Assembly: GCA_900547025.1 (NCBI GenBank) | Contig: UREZ01000011.1 | Span: 1-32,369 of the forward strand | Reading direction: 5' to 3' | DNA: 32,369 nt | Source: an uncultured Collinsella sp. | GTDB taxonomy: Bacteria > Actinomycetota > Coriobacteriia > Coriobacteriales > Coriobacteriaceae | In this document: positions 1 through 7,974 of the stretch, in pieces | Numbering within the stretch: position 1 is the stretch's first letter | Layout of the letters: each line of letters opens with the position of its first letter | The notes under the pieces: generated by a model | Seen by the model: the letters and a program-made list of their open reading frames with translations, nothing else | Database searches by the model: none | Told to the model about the DNA's origin: nothing | Translations under genes and position numbers: made by a program

Positions 1-536
1 AGCAGCAGCGCCCCGCCGCCATGCCCCAGCAGCAGCCGACGCCTCGCGCCGCCGCTCCCGACCCGCTTGCCGTGGCAGACCCCTTCGCGCCTAGCGTCCC
101 CGACCCCGCCGCCGCACCCATCCCGGTGCCGCAGACCGTCTCGCGCGACTCGCTTGCCGGCATGGGCGGAGCCGCCGCGACCGGTGCCGCCGTGGGCCTA
201 GGCGCCGCAGCCGGCATCGCCTCCAACATGGCGAGCACTCGCGCCCCGCAGCGCCCGCTCGCCCAGCTCGTCGACGTCGTGAGCGGCGAGAGCCATAGCA
301 TCACCTCCGCACAGGTGACCATCGGTCGCGAGCGCTCAGTTTCCGACATTGCCCTGCGCGACCCCAACGTGTCGCGCCGCCACGCCCAGCTCACCTTTAC
401 GGGCTCGGATTGGTCGATCGAGGACCTCAATTCCACCAACGGCACGCTCGTCAACAACCGCCGCATTACGCGCTGCCCGCTGCGCAACGGCGATCTGCTG
501 ACGTTTGGCCTGAGCACCTTTGAATTTAGGGGATAG
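1..536 (+). CDS. FHA-domain protein (FhaA-like), 5' end outside window
   Basis: A phospho-threonine reader of the FHA family. The frame is open to the left edge, so the ATG at 21 is probably internal and the gene is cut by the window. The visible N-terminal part (about 90 residues) is a low-complexity Pro/Ala/Gln linker. The C-terminal ~75 residues form an FHA domain, with GRERSVSDIAL, the SRRHAQL signature and the DLNSTNGTLVNNRRI loop. In mycobacterial FhaA a DUF3662 domain precedes such a linker; that part would lie upstream and cannot be checked here. It is the first visible gene of an operon with a second FHA protein, PP2C phosphatase, RodA-PBP and PknB, so it probably recruits phosphorylated envelope proteins. 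The next gene starts 6 nt after its stop. Confidence 0.85.
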   Translation, partial: QQRPAAMPQQQPTPRAAAPDPLAVADPFAPSVPDPAAAPIPVPQTVSRDSLAGMGGAAATGAAVGLGAAAGIASNMASTRAPQRPLAQLVDVVSGESHSITSAQVTIGRERSVSDIALRDPNVSRRHAQLTFTGSDWSIEDLNSTNGTLVNNRRITRCPLRNGDLLTFGLSTFEFRG

Positions 537-542
537 TCGCTT

Positions 543-959
543 ATGAACATCGATATCGTCCTTTTTGCAGGCCGCATCGTCCTGGTCACCCTGCTCTATA
601 TCTTCCTGTTCGCCGTCATGAAGACCGGCGTGGGACTTGTGCGCGGGCAGCGCCGCGACTCGGCTATCTGGACGATTGATGTGGACAAGGGTCCGCGCGG
701 TATCCGCGGCATCCACGTAGACATGCTCGGCCCCGTCATCGTCGGTCGCTCGCCATCTTCGGACATCTGCATCAATGAACCGTTCGTCTCGGCCTCGCAT
801 GCGCGCTTTTCGCTGCAGGGCCCGGCGCTCATCATCGAGGACCTCAACTCGCTTAACGGCACGCTCGTCAACGGCCGCCAGCTCGTGGAGCCCGCGACGC
901 TGCGCGAGGGCGACGAAGTCCAGATTGGCGATGTGGTCATGAAGGTGAACCGTCGATGA
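543..959 (+). CDS. Membrane-anchored FHA-domain protein (FhaB/FipA-like)
   Basis: A 138-residue protein with one N-terminal membrane segment (about residues 5-27) followed by a short linker and a C-terminal FHA domain (about 60-135). The domain shows GRSPSSDICI, SASHARFSL and DLNSLNGTLVNGRQL, the normal phospho-threonine-binding elements. Size and layout match mycobacterial FhaB/FipA, a cell-division scaffold that lies next to pstP in the same gene order. The stop codon overlaps the start of the phosphatase gene (ATGA at 956-959), which indicates translational coupling. A role as a PknB-dependent adaptor at the membrane is inferred from family and context. Confidence 0.87.
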   Translation: MNIDIVLFAGRIVLVTLLYIFLFAVMKTGVGLVRGQRRDSAIWTIDVDKGPRGIRGIHVDMLGPVIVGRSPSSDICINEPFVSASHARFSLQGPALIIEDLNSLNGTLVNGRQLVEPATLREGDEVQIGDVVMKVNRR

Positions 960-2755
960 TCGACGAGGAGAACAAGTCCGCAACTATGACCGAGGCACCG
1001 GCTGCCGCCACAGCTGCGCCGGCCCACGCCGCTCCGGCGGGCTCCGCACCCGTGGAACCCGAGGACACTGTGTTCTCCCTGCCTCTTTCGCATGTAACGC
1101 ATGATATTTCGGATCTCGCCGATAACGAGGACGAAGAGGATGCCGTAGCGGCGCCCATCGGCGCACATGCTGCGGAACAGCCCACAGCGCCCGAAGCAAC
1201 CCCGGTGCCGGCTCACTTTGCAGAGCCCGTCGCCGCGGCAATCAACGAGAGCGCTGCGGTGTTTGCGGCACCCGAGCCCGCCGCGCCGGCGTTTCCCATG
1301 GCCCCGGCGTCCGAGGTTGCGCCCGCGTCTACGCCGGCGCCCGAGCCTATAGACGTCAGCCCACAAGACGACGAGTCGACCGCCCGCGTGTCCGAGGAGC
1401 CCGGCTCCCCGGACACCGGCGATTCCGAATCAAACGCCGAGACCGACACCGTCTCTCCCGGTGACACAGCCGAGATCGACGTTGCCGCCGTTGAGGCCAA
1501 GCTCAAAGACCCCGGCTCGACCATGAGCTTTGAACCCCTAACCGAGGAGCGCATCGAGACCGACTCGACCTATGATGCCGGCACCACCACGCAACTCATG
1601 TGGGGCGCCCGCTCCGACGTTGGCTGCGTGCGCCCGCACAACGAGGATTCCTACCTGGTGCAGTCGCCGCTCTTTTGCGTATGCGACGGCATGGGTGGTC
1701 ACGCTGCCGGCGAGGTGGCCTCTTCTATCGCTGTCGAGACCATCGCCAAGACAGCTCCTCAGTCTGCCGACGCCGCACGCCTGGCGGCAGCCGTCGAGGC
1801 CGCCAACGCCGCCGTAATCGAGGCTGCCTTGAATGGCCTGGGCAAGCCCGGCATGGGCTGCACAGCCACCTGCGCCTATATCGAAAACGACACGCTCGCC
1901 ATCGCCCACGTGGGTGACTCTCGCGCCTACCTGCTCCACGAGGGCACGCTCATCCGCGTGACCCGCGACCACTCCTACGTGGAGGAGCTCGTGGACGCCG
2001 GCGAGATCACGGCAGACGAGGCTCGCGTCCACCCCAACCGTTCGGTCATTACCCGTGCGCTGGGCTCGGACCCCGCCATGTATGCCGACCACTTCACTCT
2101 GCATATCGAGGAAGGCGACCGTCTGATCCTGTGCTCCGACGGCCTTTCGAGCATGATTCCCGATAGCGATATCGAGAACATCGCCACGCAGTCCTCAACC
2201 GCGCAAATCTGCGTCGACAACCTAGTGGACGCGGCGCTTGCCGCCGGCGGCCACGACAACGTAACCGTAGTAGTCGTTGACCTGGTTGACGATGGCGTTA
2301 TGCGCGAGGCGCAACGCGTGCGTCGCCGCAACGTTACTATCGCCGCCATCCTGGCCCTCGTCTTTGTGCTGGCAGCTGGCATCTGGGCCTACACGGGTGT
2401 CACCGGCTCGTACTACCTTGGTACCTACCAGGGCAATGTCGCCGTCTGGCGCGGCCTGCCCGGCAAGCCACTCGGACTCAAGCTCCACTGGCTCGAAAGC
2501 GAAACCAGCATCAAGCTGTCCGACCTGCCCGAAGACACGCAAAACCGCCTCAAGGCGGGCATTCCGCAAACAAGTGTCGACGATGCGCAGGACACGATAT
2601 CCAAGTACCGCCACCAGATCGACGAGGAGCAGACCCGCCAGGTGATCGACGCGCAAACGATTCGCGACAACACCAATCAGGGATCGACCTCCGAATCAGA
2701 TTCCGAGAAAACCGCCGAACAGTCCGCCGAGGCCGAAGCCTCCGATAAGAATTAG
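956..2755 (+). CDS. PP2C-family Ser/Thr protein phosphatase (PstP-like) with long acidic N-terminal extension
   Basis: A metal-dependent PPM phosphatase that should remove phosphate from PknB and its substrates. The catalytic domain lies at about residues 213-445, with SDVGCVRPHNEDSY, VCDGMGGHAAGE, AHVGDSRAYLL, HPNRSVITRALGSD, LILCSDGLSSM and GGHDNVTVVV, so the metal-binding aspartates are present. A basic stretch (RVRRRN) and one membrane segment (about 460-480) follow, then an external tail of ~115 residues. PstP has this catalytic-TM-external layout, but it starts at the catalytic domain. Here ~210 Ala/Pro/Glu-rich, probably disordered residues precede it. The start at 956 is supported by the ATGA overlap with the FHA gene. 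An internal start nearer the domain cannot be excluded, but the frame stays open and has coding character throughout. Confidence 0.9.
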   Translation: MIDEENKSATMTEAPAAATAAPAHAAPAGSAPVEPEDTVFSLPLSHVTHDISDLADNEDEEDAVAAPIGAHAAEQPTAPEATPVPAHFAEPVAAAINESAAVFAAPEPAAPAFPMAPASEVAPASTPAPEPIDVSPQDDESTARVSEEPGSPDTGDSESNAETDTVSPGDTAEIDVAAVEAKLKDPGSTMSFEPLTEERIETDSTYDAGTTTQLMWGARSDVGCVRPHNEDSYLVQSPLFCVCDGMGGHAAGEVASSIAVETIAKTAPQSADAARLAAAVEAANAAVIEAALNGLGKPGMGCTATCAYIENDTLAIAHVGDSRAYLLHEGTLIRVTRDHSYVEELVDAGEITADEARVHPNRSVITRALGSDPAMYADHFTLHIEEGDRLILCSDGLSSMIPDSDIENIATQSSTAQICVDNLVDAALAAGGHDNVTVVVVDLVDDGVMREAQRVRRRNVTIAAILALVFVLAAGIWAYTGVTGSYYLGTYQGNVAVWRGLPGKPLGLKLHWLESETSIKLSDLPEDTQNRLKAGIPQTSVDDAQDTISKYRHQIDEEQTRQVIDAQTIRDNTNQGSTSESDSEKTAEQSAEAEASDKN

Positions 2756-2771
2756 AAAGGGAGTGCCGCTT

Positions 2772-5642
2772 ATGAGTCGCCGCAACACCGAGCTGCTCTT
2801 GCTCATCGCCTCGGCGTTCCCCGTCATCCTGCTATATGCGGTGTACGTGCTCACCGCGGGCGCCGCCATCTCCTTTGAGACGCTCGCCGTGCCGATTGGC
2901 CTCTTTGCCGCCTTTGCCGCGGCCCACATTGCCGTGCGCATCTTGGCGCCCGGTGCCGACCCCGCCATCCTGCCCATTGTCTTTGTGCTTTCGGGCATCG
3001 GCATCACGTTCGTGACGCGTCTCGCCCCCGCTCTCGCCATCTCACAGCTCATCATCCTGTTTGTCTCGGTGGCCCTGATGGTGGGAACGCTCGCACTGGT
3101 CAAAAACCTCGACGTGGTCATGCGCTACAAGTACACCTTTGGCATTATCGGCATCATCCTGCTGATGCTGCCCATCTTTATCGGCACAACGATCTCGGGC
3201 TCCAAACTGTGGATTCGCATCGCGGGCTTTACCATCCAGCCTGGCGAGTTCGCCAAGGTCTTTATCGTCCTGTTCCTGGCCGGCTACCTGGCCGAGAACC
3301 GCGAGCTGCTCTCCATCTCCAACCGCAAGATTCTGGGCTTTAAGATCCCTCGCCTGCGACTGCTGCTGCCGCTGTTTGCCGTGTGGGGTGTGTGCCTGCT
3401 CGTCGTCGTCTTCGAACGCGACCTGGGTTCGGCCGTGCTGTTCTATACCATCTTCTTGCTGATGCTCTACGTTGCCACGGGGCGCTTTTCGTATGTCGTT
3501 ATCGGCCTTGCGCTCTTAGCCGTCGGAGCCGTGGGCGCCTACAAGTTCCTGTCTCACGTTCAGGTGCGTTTCCAGGTTTGGCTCGATCCGTTTAAGGACG
3601 CCCAGGGCCAGGGCTACCAGATCGTCCAGTCGCTCTTCTCGCTTGCCGATGGCGGTCTGGTCGGTGTTGGCATCGGCAACGGCATGGCCAACAACATCCC
3701 TGTCGTCGAGTCCGACTTTATCTTCTCGGCTATCGGCGAGGAGATGGGCCTTTTGGGCGGCGGCGCCGTGCTCATCCTTTTTATGCTCTTTGCCGTGCGT
3801 GGCCTCACCACGGCTGCCCGCGCTAAATCCGACCTCGCTGCCTTTAGCGCCACGGGCCTTACGGCCGCCATCAGCTTCCAGGCCTTCTTGATCGTTGGCG
3901 GCGTAACCCGCCTGATCCCGCTGACCGGCGTCACCCTGCCCTTTATGAGCCAGGGCGGCTCCTCTCTGCTGGCGAGCTTTATCATCGTCGCGCTCCTGCT
4001 GCGCGCCGGTGACGAGGCGACCGGACGCGAGGCCGAGCTTACCGGCACCGGCACCATGGCCGCCATCACCGATGATCAGGTCGCATCTGCCGCCGCCCCG
4101 ACGGGCACGCGCTTTGCCACCTCGTCTTCCTACGGCAGCGGCAGCCATTCCGTCGGCTCGCGCATGCGCCGTCGCCTGCTCGACACACCTGAATCCGGTG
4201 TGCTCGGCCGCGTGGCGCTCGCCAACCGTCTAACCCGCGCGGTGCTCGCCTTTACGGCGCTGTTCGCCATCCTTATCGGCAACCTCACCTATGTCCAGGT
4301 CATCAAGGCCAAGGACTATCAGGACATGCCGACCAACAACCACACCATCGCCCGCTCCAAGTACATCCAGCGCGGTTCCATCATCACGTCCGACGGCGTG
4401 ACGCTGGCCGAGTCGCTGCAGCAGGAGGACGGCACCTACGTACGCTCCTACCCCAACGGCAACCTGGCAGCGCACGTGGTTGGCTACGTGAGCCAGCAGT
4501 ATGGCACCACCGCCATCGAGAGCGTCATGAACGACACGCTCACCGGTTCTAAGGACTACTCCAGCTGGAACAACGCCATCGCGTCGCTCGCGGGCCAGAC
4601 CCAGCCGGGCAACACCGCCAAGCTCACCATCGACTCGCGCATCCAGACGGCTGCCGAGCAGGCGCTCAAGGGCTTTAAGGGCGCTGTAGTGGTCATCGAC
4701 CCGCGTACCGGCGCGGTGCTCGCATGTGCCAGCTCGCCCACCTACGACAACACCAACATCGATGCCCTGCTGCAGACGGGCGGCGGCGAGGACGGCTCCA
4801 TGTACAATCGCGCCATGGACGCGCTGTACACGCCGGGCTCAACGTTTAAGGTCGTTACGCTTTCCGCGGCACTCGAGACCGGTACCGCCAGCCTTACCAG
4901 CACCTACCAGGCGCCCGGCTCCATGGACATCGGCAACGCACCGGTCACCAACTATGCCAACGAGAGCTACGGTACCATCAGCCTGCAGCAGGCCTTTGCC
5001 GTGTCCTCCAACGTCGTCTTTGGCCAGGTGGCAAACGAAGTTGGCGCAAACACGCTCGTGCAGTTTGCCAACGCCTTCGGCTACGGCCAAAAGCTCGGCC
5101 AGGACCTGACCTCCGCGGCCTCCATCATGGCCGACCCGTCGCTCATGACCGAGTGGGAGACCGCCTGGGCCGGCGCCGGCCAGCCTGTCGGCATGGACCA
5201 CACGCCCGGCCCGCAGACCACCGTCATGCAAAACGCCGTGATTGCCGCCGCCATCGCTAACAGCGGCGTGGTCATGGACCCGTACTTTGTAGCCCAGGTA
5301 CTCGCCCCGGACGGAACCGTGGTCAAGACCACGCAGTCCCGCTCGCTTGGTCAGGCCGTCAGCTCCGCCACGGCCGACCAGGTCAAGCAGGCCATGCTTG
5401 CCGTCGTCCAGTCCGGCACCGGCACCGATGCCCAAATCCCCGGCGTCAAGGTCGCCGGCAAGACCGGCTCGGCCGAGATTGGCGGCACCAACGTCAACTC
5501 GATGTTCGTTGGCTTTGCACCTTACGATTCACCCACGGTCGCCATCTCGGTGGCCTTGGAGGATTTCGACAAGCATGACGTCGAGGCCGCCAAGATCGCC
5601 GGTATCGTCCTGACCGCAGCGCTCGCCGCACAGGGAGCGTGA
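2772..5642 (+). CDS. RodA/FtsW-type glycosyltransferase fused to a class B penicillin-binding protein (PbpA-like)
   Basis: A 956-residue single chain joining a SEDS peptidoglycan polymerase to its transpeptidase partner. Residues ~10-420 are a ten-helix-type FtsW/RodA domain. It includes WLDPFKDAQGQGYQ, whose D276 aligns by eye with the conserved SEDS aspartate, and SDFIFSAIGEEMGLLG. A ~70-residue cytoplasmic linker leads to another membrane helix (NRLTRAVLAFTALFAILIG) and a PbpA-like PBP domain. That domain has the complete catalytic set: STFK (S690-K693), SSN (745-747) and KTG (897-899). The ATG at 2772 is chosen over the GTG at 2763 because AAAGGGAG (2757-2764) is correctly spaced for it. 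There is no stop or frame change at the junction. Separate rodA and pbpA are adjacent in Mycobacterium, so the fusion is a natural derivative of that order. Confidence 0.93.
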   Translation: MSRRNTELLLLIASAFPVILLYAVYVLTAGAAISFETLAVPIGLFAAFAAAHIAVRILAPGADPAILPIVFVLSGIGITFVTRLAPALAISQLIILFVSVALMVGTLALVKNLDVVMRYKYTFGIIGIILLMLPIFIGTTISGSKLWIRIAGFTIQPGEFAKVFIVLFLAGYLAENRELLSISNRKILGFKIPRLRLLLPLFAVWGVCLLVVVFERDLGSAVLFYTIFLLMLYVATGRFSYVVIGLALLAVGAVGAYKFLSHVQVRFQVWLDPFKDAQGQGYQIVQSLFSLADGGLVGVGIGNGMANNIPVVESDFIFSAIGEEMGLLGGGAVLILFMLFAVRGLTTAARAKSDLAAFSATGLTAAISFQAFLIVGGVTRLIPLTGVTLPFMSQGGSSLLASFIIVALLLRAGDEATGREAELTGTGTMAAITDDQVASAAAPTGTRFATSSSYGSGSHSVGSRMRRRLLDTPESGVLGRVALANRLTRAVLAFTALFAILIGNLTYVQVIKAKDYQDMPTNNHTIARSKYIQRGSIITSDGVTLAESLQQEDGTYVRSYPNGNLAAHVVGYVSQQYGTTAIESVMNDTLTGSKDYSSWNNAIASLAGQTQPGNTAKLTIDSRIQTAAEQALKGFKGAVVVIDPRTGAVLACASSPTYDNTNIDALLQTGGGEDGSMYNRAMDALYTPGSTFKVVTLSAALETGTASLTSTYQAPGSMDIGNAPVTNYANESYGTISLQQAFAVSSNVVFGQVANEVGANTLVQFANAFGYGQKLGQDLTSAASIMADPSLMTEWETAWAGAGQPVGMDHTPGPQTTVMQNAVIAAAIANSGVVMDPYFVAQVLAPDGTVVKTTQSRSLGQAVSSATADQVKQAMLAVVQSGTGTDAQIPGVKVAGKTGSAEIGGTNVNSMFVGFAPYDSPTVAISVALEDFDKHDVEAAKIAGIVLTAALAAQGA

Positions 5643-5774
5643 TGCCCGTGATCAAAGCGGAAACTTATGGCACGCCGCGGCCGATGAGCTAACAGCAACG
5701 CGCCACACGGCCCCAGCGGCCACACATTTGGTACTACACACATCATTGAGCGAATAGTTATGTTAGGAGCAGGA
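5643..5774 (+). promoter_or_regulatory. Leader region between the RodA-PBP and pknB genes
   Basis: A 132-nt gap in an otherwise tightly packed operon. I see no terminator hairpin with a T run. It ends with an AGGAG ribosome binding site (5765-5769), five bases before the ATG at 5775. A secondary promoter for the kinase is possible, but no convincing -35/-10 pair was identified. Confidence 0.3.
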
Positions 5775-7721
5775 ATGGAACAGAGGGTCCTCGGGGGAAG
5801 ATACCTCCTCAAGGATAAGGTGGGAACAGGCGGTATGGCGACCGTCTTCCGTGCACAGGATCAGGTCCTCGACCGCACGGTTGCCGTCAAGATCATGCTG
5901 CCGCAGTATGCCGGCGACGCCACCTTCGCCGCCCGCTTTAAGCAGGAGGCCCAGGCAGCGGCCGGCCTGTCCTCCCCCTATATCGTGGGCGTCTACGACT
6001 GGGGCAAGGACGGCGACACCTATTACATCGTCATGGAGTACCTGCGCGGTACCGACCTTAAGAGCGGCATCAAGAGCCACGGCGCCCTCGATCCCAAGAA
6101 GGTCGCACAGATCGGCTCGCAGATCAGCTCCGCGCTTTCGGTCGCACACAAGCACGAGATCATCCACCGCGACATTAAGCCGCAAAACATCATGGTGCTG
6201 CCCGACGGCAACATCAAGGTCATGGATTTTGGCATCGCACGCGCCAAGAACAGTCATCTCACGCAGGATAACAACGTGCTGGGCACCGCCCACTATGTAA
6301 GCCCCGAGCAGACCCGCGGCCAGGACCTCGGCCCCACCTCGGATATCTACTCGCTGGGTGTCGTCATGTACGAGTGCGCCACCGGCCGCGTACCCTTTGA
6401 CGGCGACGACGCTATCTCGGTCGCGCTCAAGCAGGTCAACGAGCTCCCCATCCCGCCGAGCCAGATCAACTCCGGCGTCGATGCCGACCTGGAGCGCATC
6501 ATCCTCAAGTGCATGGAGAAGGACCCGGCAAACCGCTTCCAGACGGCCGACGAGCTGCGCCAGGTGCTCAACAGCTACCTGTCCGGCCGTGCCGTCAACG
6601 TCTCGGAGCCCACGCGTATCATCGGTGCCGCCGGCGACCTGGGTGCCACCAAGACCCGCGAGCTTTCCGACTCAACGCGCGCTATGGTTCGTCCCGTCTC
6701 GGGCGTGAGCGGTCAGAACACCGCCCGTAGCGCTGTCTCGGGCTCCACGGGCTCCTACGAGGTCGAGAAGCCTAAGTCCAACAAGAACAAGATTATCGCC
6801 GCCGTGATTGCCGCCGTCGCCGTGATTGGCGTTGTAGTGGCCTTTGCCACGGGCATGTTCAGTGGCGAACAGGTCACGGTGCCCGACGTGCTGGGCAAGG
6901 ACCAGGAAACGGCTATTGAGCTGATCAAGGAAGCCGGCCTTGAGGTTGGCACCGTCGACCAGAGCTACAACGACGATGTCGACGAGGGAAAGGTCGCCGA
7001 GCAGACCCCCAACGGCAACACCAAGAAGGCCAAGGGCACGAGGGTGAACCTGGTAGTCTCCAAGGGCCCTAAGCCCTCCGAGAAGGTTGAGGTTCCGCAG
7101 CTCGTCGGCCTGACCAAGGACCAGGCCGAGGCCGCGTTGGCAAGCGTTGGTCTGAAGGGCAACGCCTCCGAGCAGGCCAACGAGGCCGATGAGGGCCAGG
7201 TCTTTGAGCAGGGCACCGAAGCCGGTAAGGAAGTCGCGAAGGGCACGACCATCTCGTACAAGGTCTCGAGCGGCCCGGATACCACGTCCGTCCCCGATCT
7301 GACCGACATGACCGAGGCCCAGGCGCGCAACGCCCTCGATATGGCAGGCTTTGGCGTCGACGTTAGCTACCAGGAGAACGACTCGGTTACCGAGGGCACC
7401 GTGATCAGCTGGAACCCCAGCGGCAAGCAGAAGCCCGGCGCCACGATTACCGTCGTCATTGCCAAGAAGTCCGGCAAGGCCGCCGTCCCGGGCAACTTGT
7501 ACGGCAAGAGCATTTCCGCCGCCGTTACCGCGCTCAACAACGCCGGTTTCTATAACATTGGCTTCTGTGACCAGAACGGCAATCCCGTGAGCGGCAACGA
7601 AGATGCCACCGTTACGGGTGTTTCCCCCACCGGCAAACAGTCCACCGACAGCACGATTACACTGACGGTCGCACTTTCTGGCTCCACCTCGGGTGACGAT
7701 TCCGGCACGACGACTAACTAG
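5775..7721 (+). CDS. pknB: PASTA-domain Ser/Thr protein kinase (PknB/StkP family)
   Basis: A transmembrane Hanks-type kinase that senses peptidoglycan or lipid II through PASTA repeats and phosphorylates growth and division proteins. Kinase motifs are intact: glycine loop GTGGMATV, VAVKIM (K39), HRDIKPQN (D133), DFGIA (D151) and GTAHYVSPEQ. A juxtamembrane region with scattered Thr/Ser leads to one helix (~338-360) and four PASTA units beginning near 366, 436, 505 and 568. The fourth (VPGNLYGKSISAAV) is the most divergent. The ATG at 5775 is preferred over 5760 because AGGAG is placed for it. In the activation loop, T163 matches PknB Thr171, while the position of Thr173 is D165. It is the last gene of the cluster; no second kinase (PknA) is present. 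Confidence 0.95.
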   Translation: MEQRVLGGRYLLKDKVGTGGMATVFRAQDQVLDRTVAVKIMLPQYAGDATFAARFKQEAQAAAGLSSPYIVGVYDWGKDGDTYYIVMEYLRGTDLKSGIKSHGALDPKKVAQIGSQISSALSVAHKHEIIHRDIKPQNIMVLPDGNIKVMDFGIARAKNSHLTQDNNVLGTAHYVSPEQTRGQDLGPTSDIYSLGVVMYECATGRVPFDGDDAISVALKQVNELPIPPSQINSGVDADLERIILKCMEKDPANRFQTADELRQVLNSYLSGRAVNVSEPTRIIGAAGDLGATKTRELSDSTRAMVRPVSGVSGQNTARSAVSGSTGSYEVEKPKSNKNKIIAAVIAAVAVIGVVVAFATGMFSGEQVTVPDVLGKDQETAIELIKEAGLEVGTVDQSYNDDVDEGKVAEQTPNGNTKKAKGTRVNLVVSKGPKPSEKVEVPQLVGLTKDQAEAALASVGLKGNASEQANEADEGQVFEQGTEAGKEVAKGTTISYKVSSGPDTTSVPDLTDMTEAQARNALDMAGFGVDVSYQENDSVTEGTVISWNPSGKQKPGATITVVIAKKSGKAAVPGNLYGKSISAAVTALNNAGFYNIGFCDQNGNPVSGNEDATVTGVSPTGKQSTDSTITLTVALSGSTSGDDSGTTTN

Positions 7722-7771
7722 TCGACAACCCATCACCTGCAGCGGCTATGGCCGCAAACATATTCGCTCAG

Positions 7772-7809
7772 AAGCGCCCGCTTGCTCCCCGGCAAGCGGG
7801 CGCTTTGTT
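7772..7809 (+). terminator. Rho-independent terminator of the kinase operon
   Basis: A perfect 14-bp stem (7772-7785 with 7792-7805) with a six-base loop, followed by TTTGTTT. It lies about 50 nt after the pknB stop and closes the FHA-phosphatase-RodA/PBP-kinase transcript. Confidence 0.9.
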
Positions 7810-7926
7810 TATCGACAGGCCAGGGCTCCATAGCAACACAAAGAGGCCTGAAGTTGATATTCAAGGTACCAGACCGAGCGCGACAGAACGACTTCGCAGC
7901 GACCCATTACGGCATCGCGCATGCGC

Positions 7927-7951
7927 TACAATCTCGGTTAATCTGTTAACC
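7927..7951 (+). promoter_or_regulatory. Possible lacI promoter -10 and autoregulatory operator
   Basis: A -10-like TACAAT (7927-7932) is followed by the inverted repeat GGTTAA-TCTG-TTAACC (7936-7951), 23 nt upstream of the lacI-family start. The half-site GGTTAA also occurs in the paired palindromes upstream of the rpe-like gene, so the regulator may repress itself. No good -35 hexamer is visible; assignment as an operator is inference. Confidence 0.5.
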
Positions 7952-7974
7952 ACCCGAAAGCAGCAGGAGGCCCC

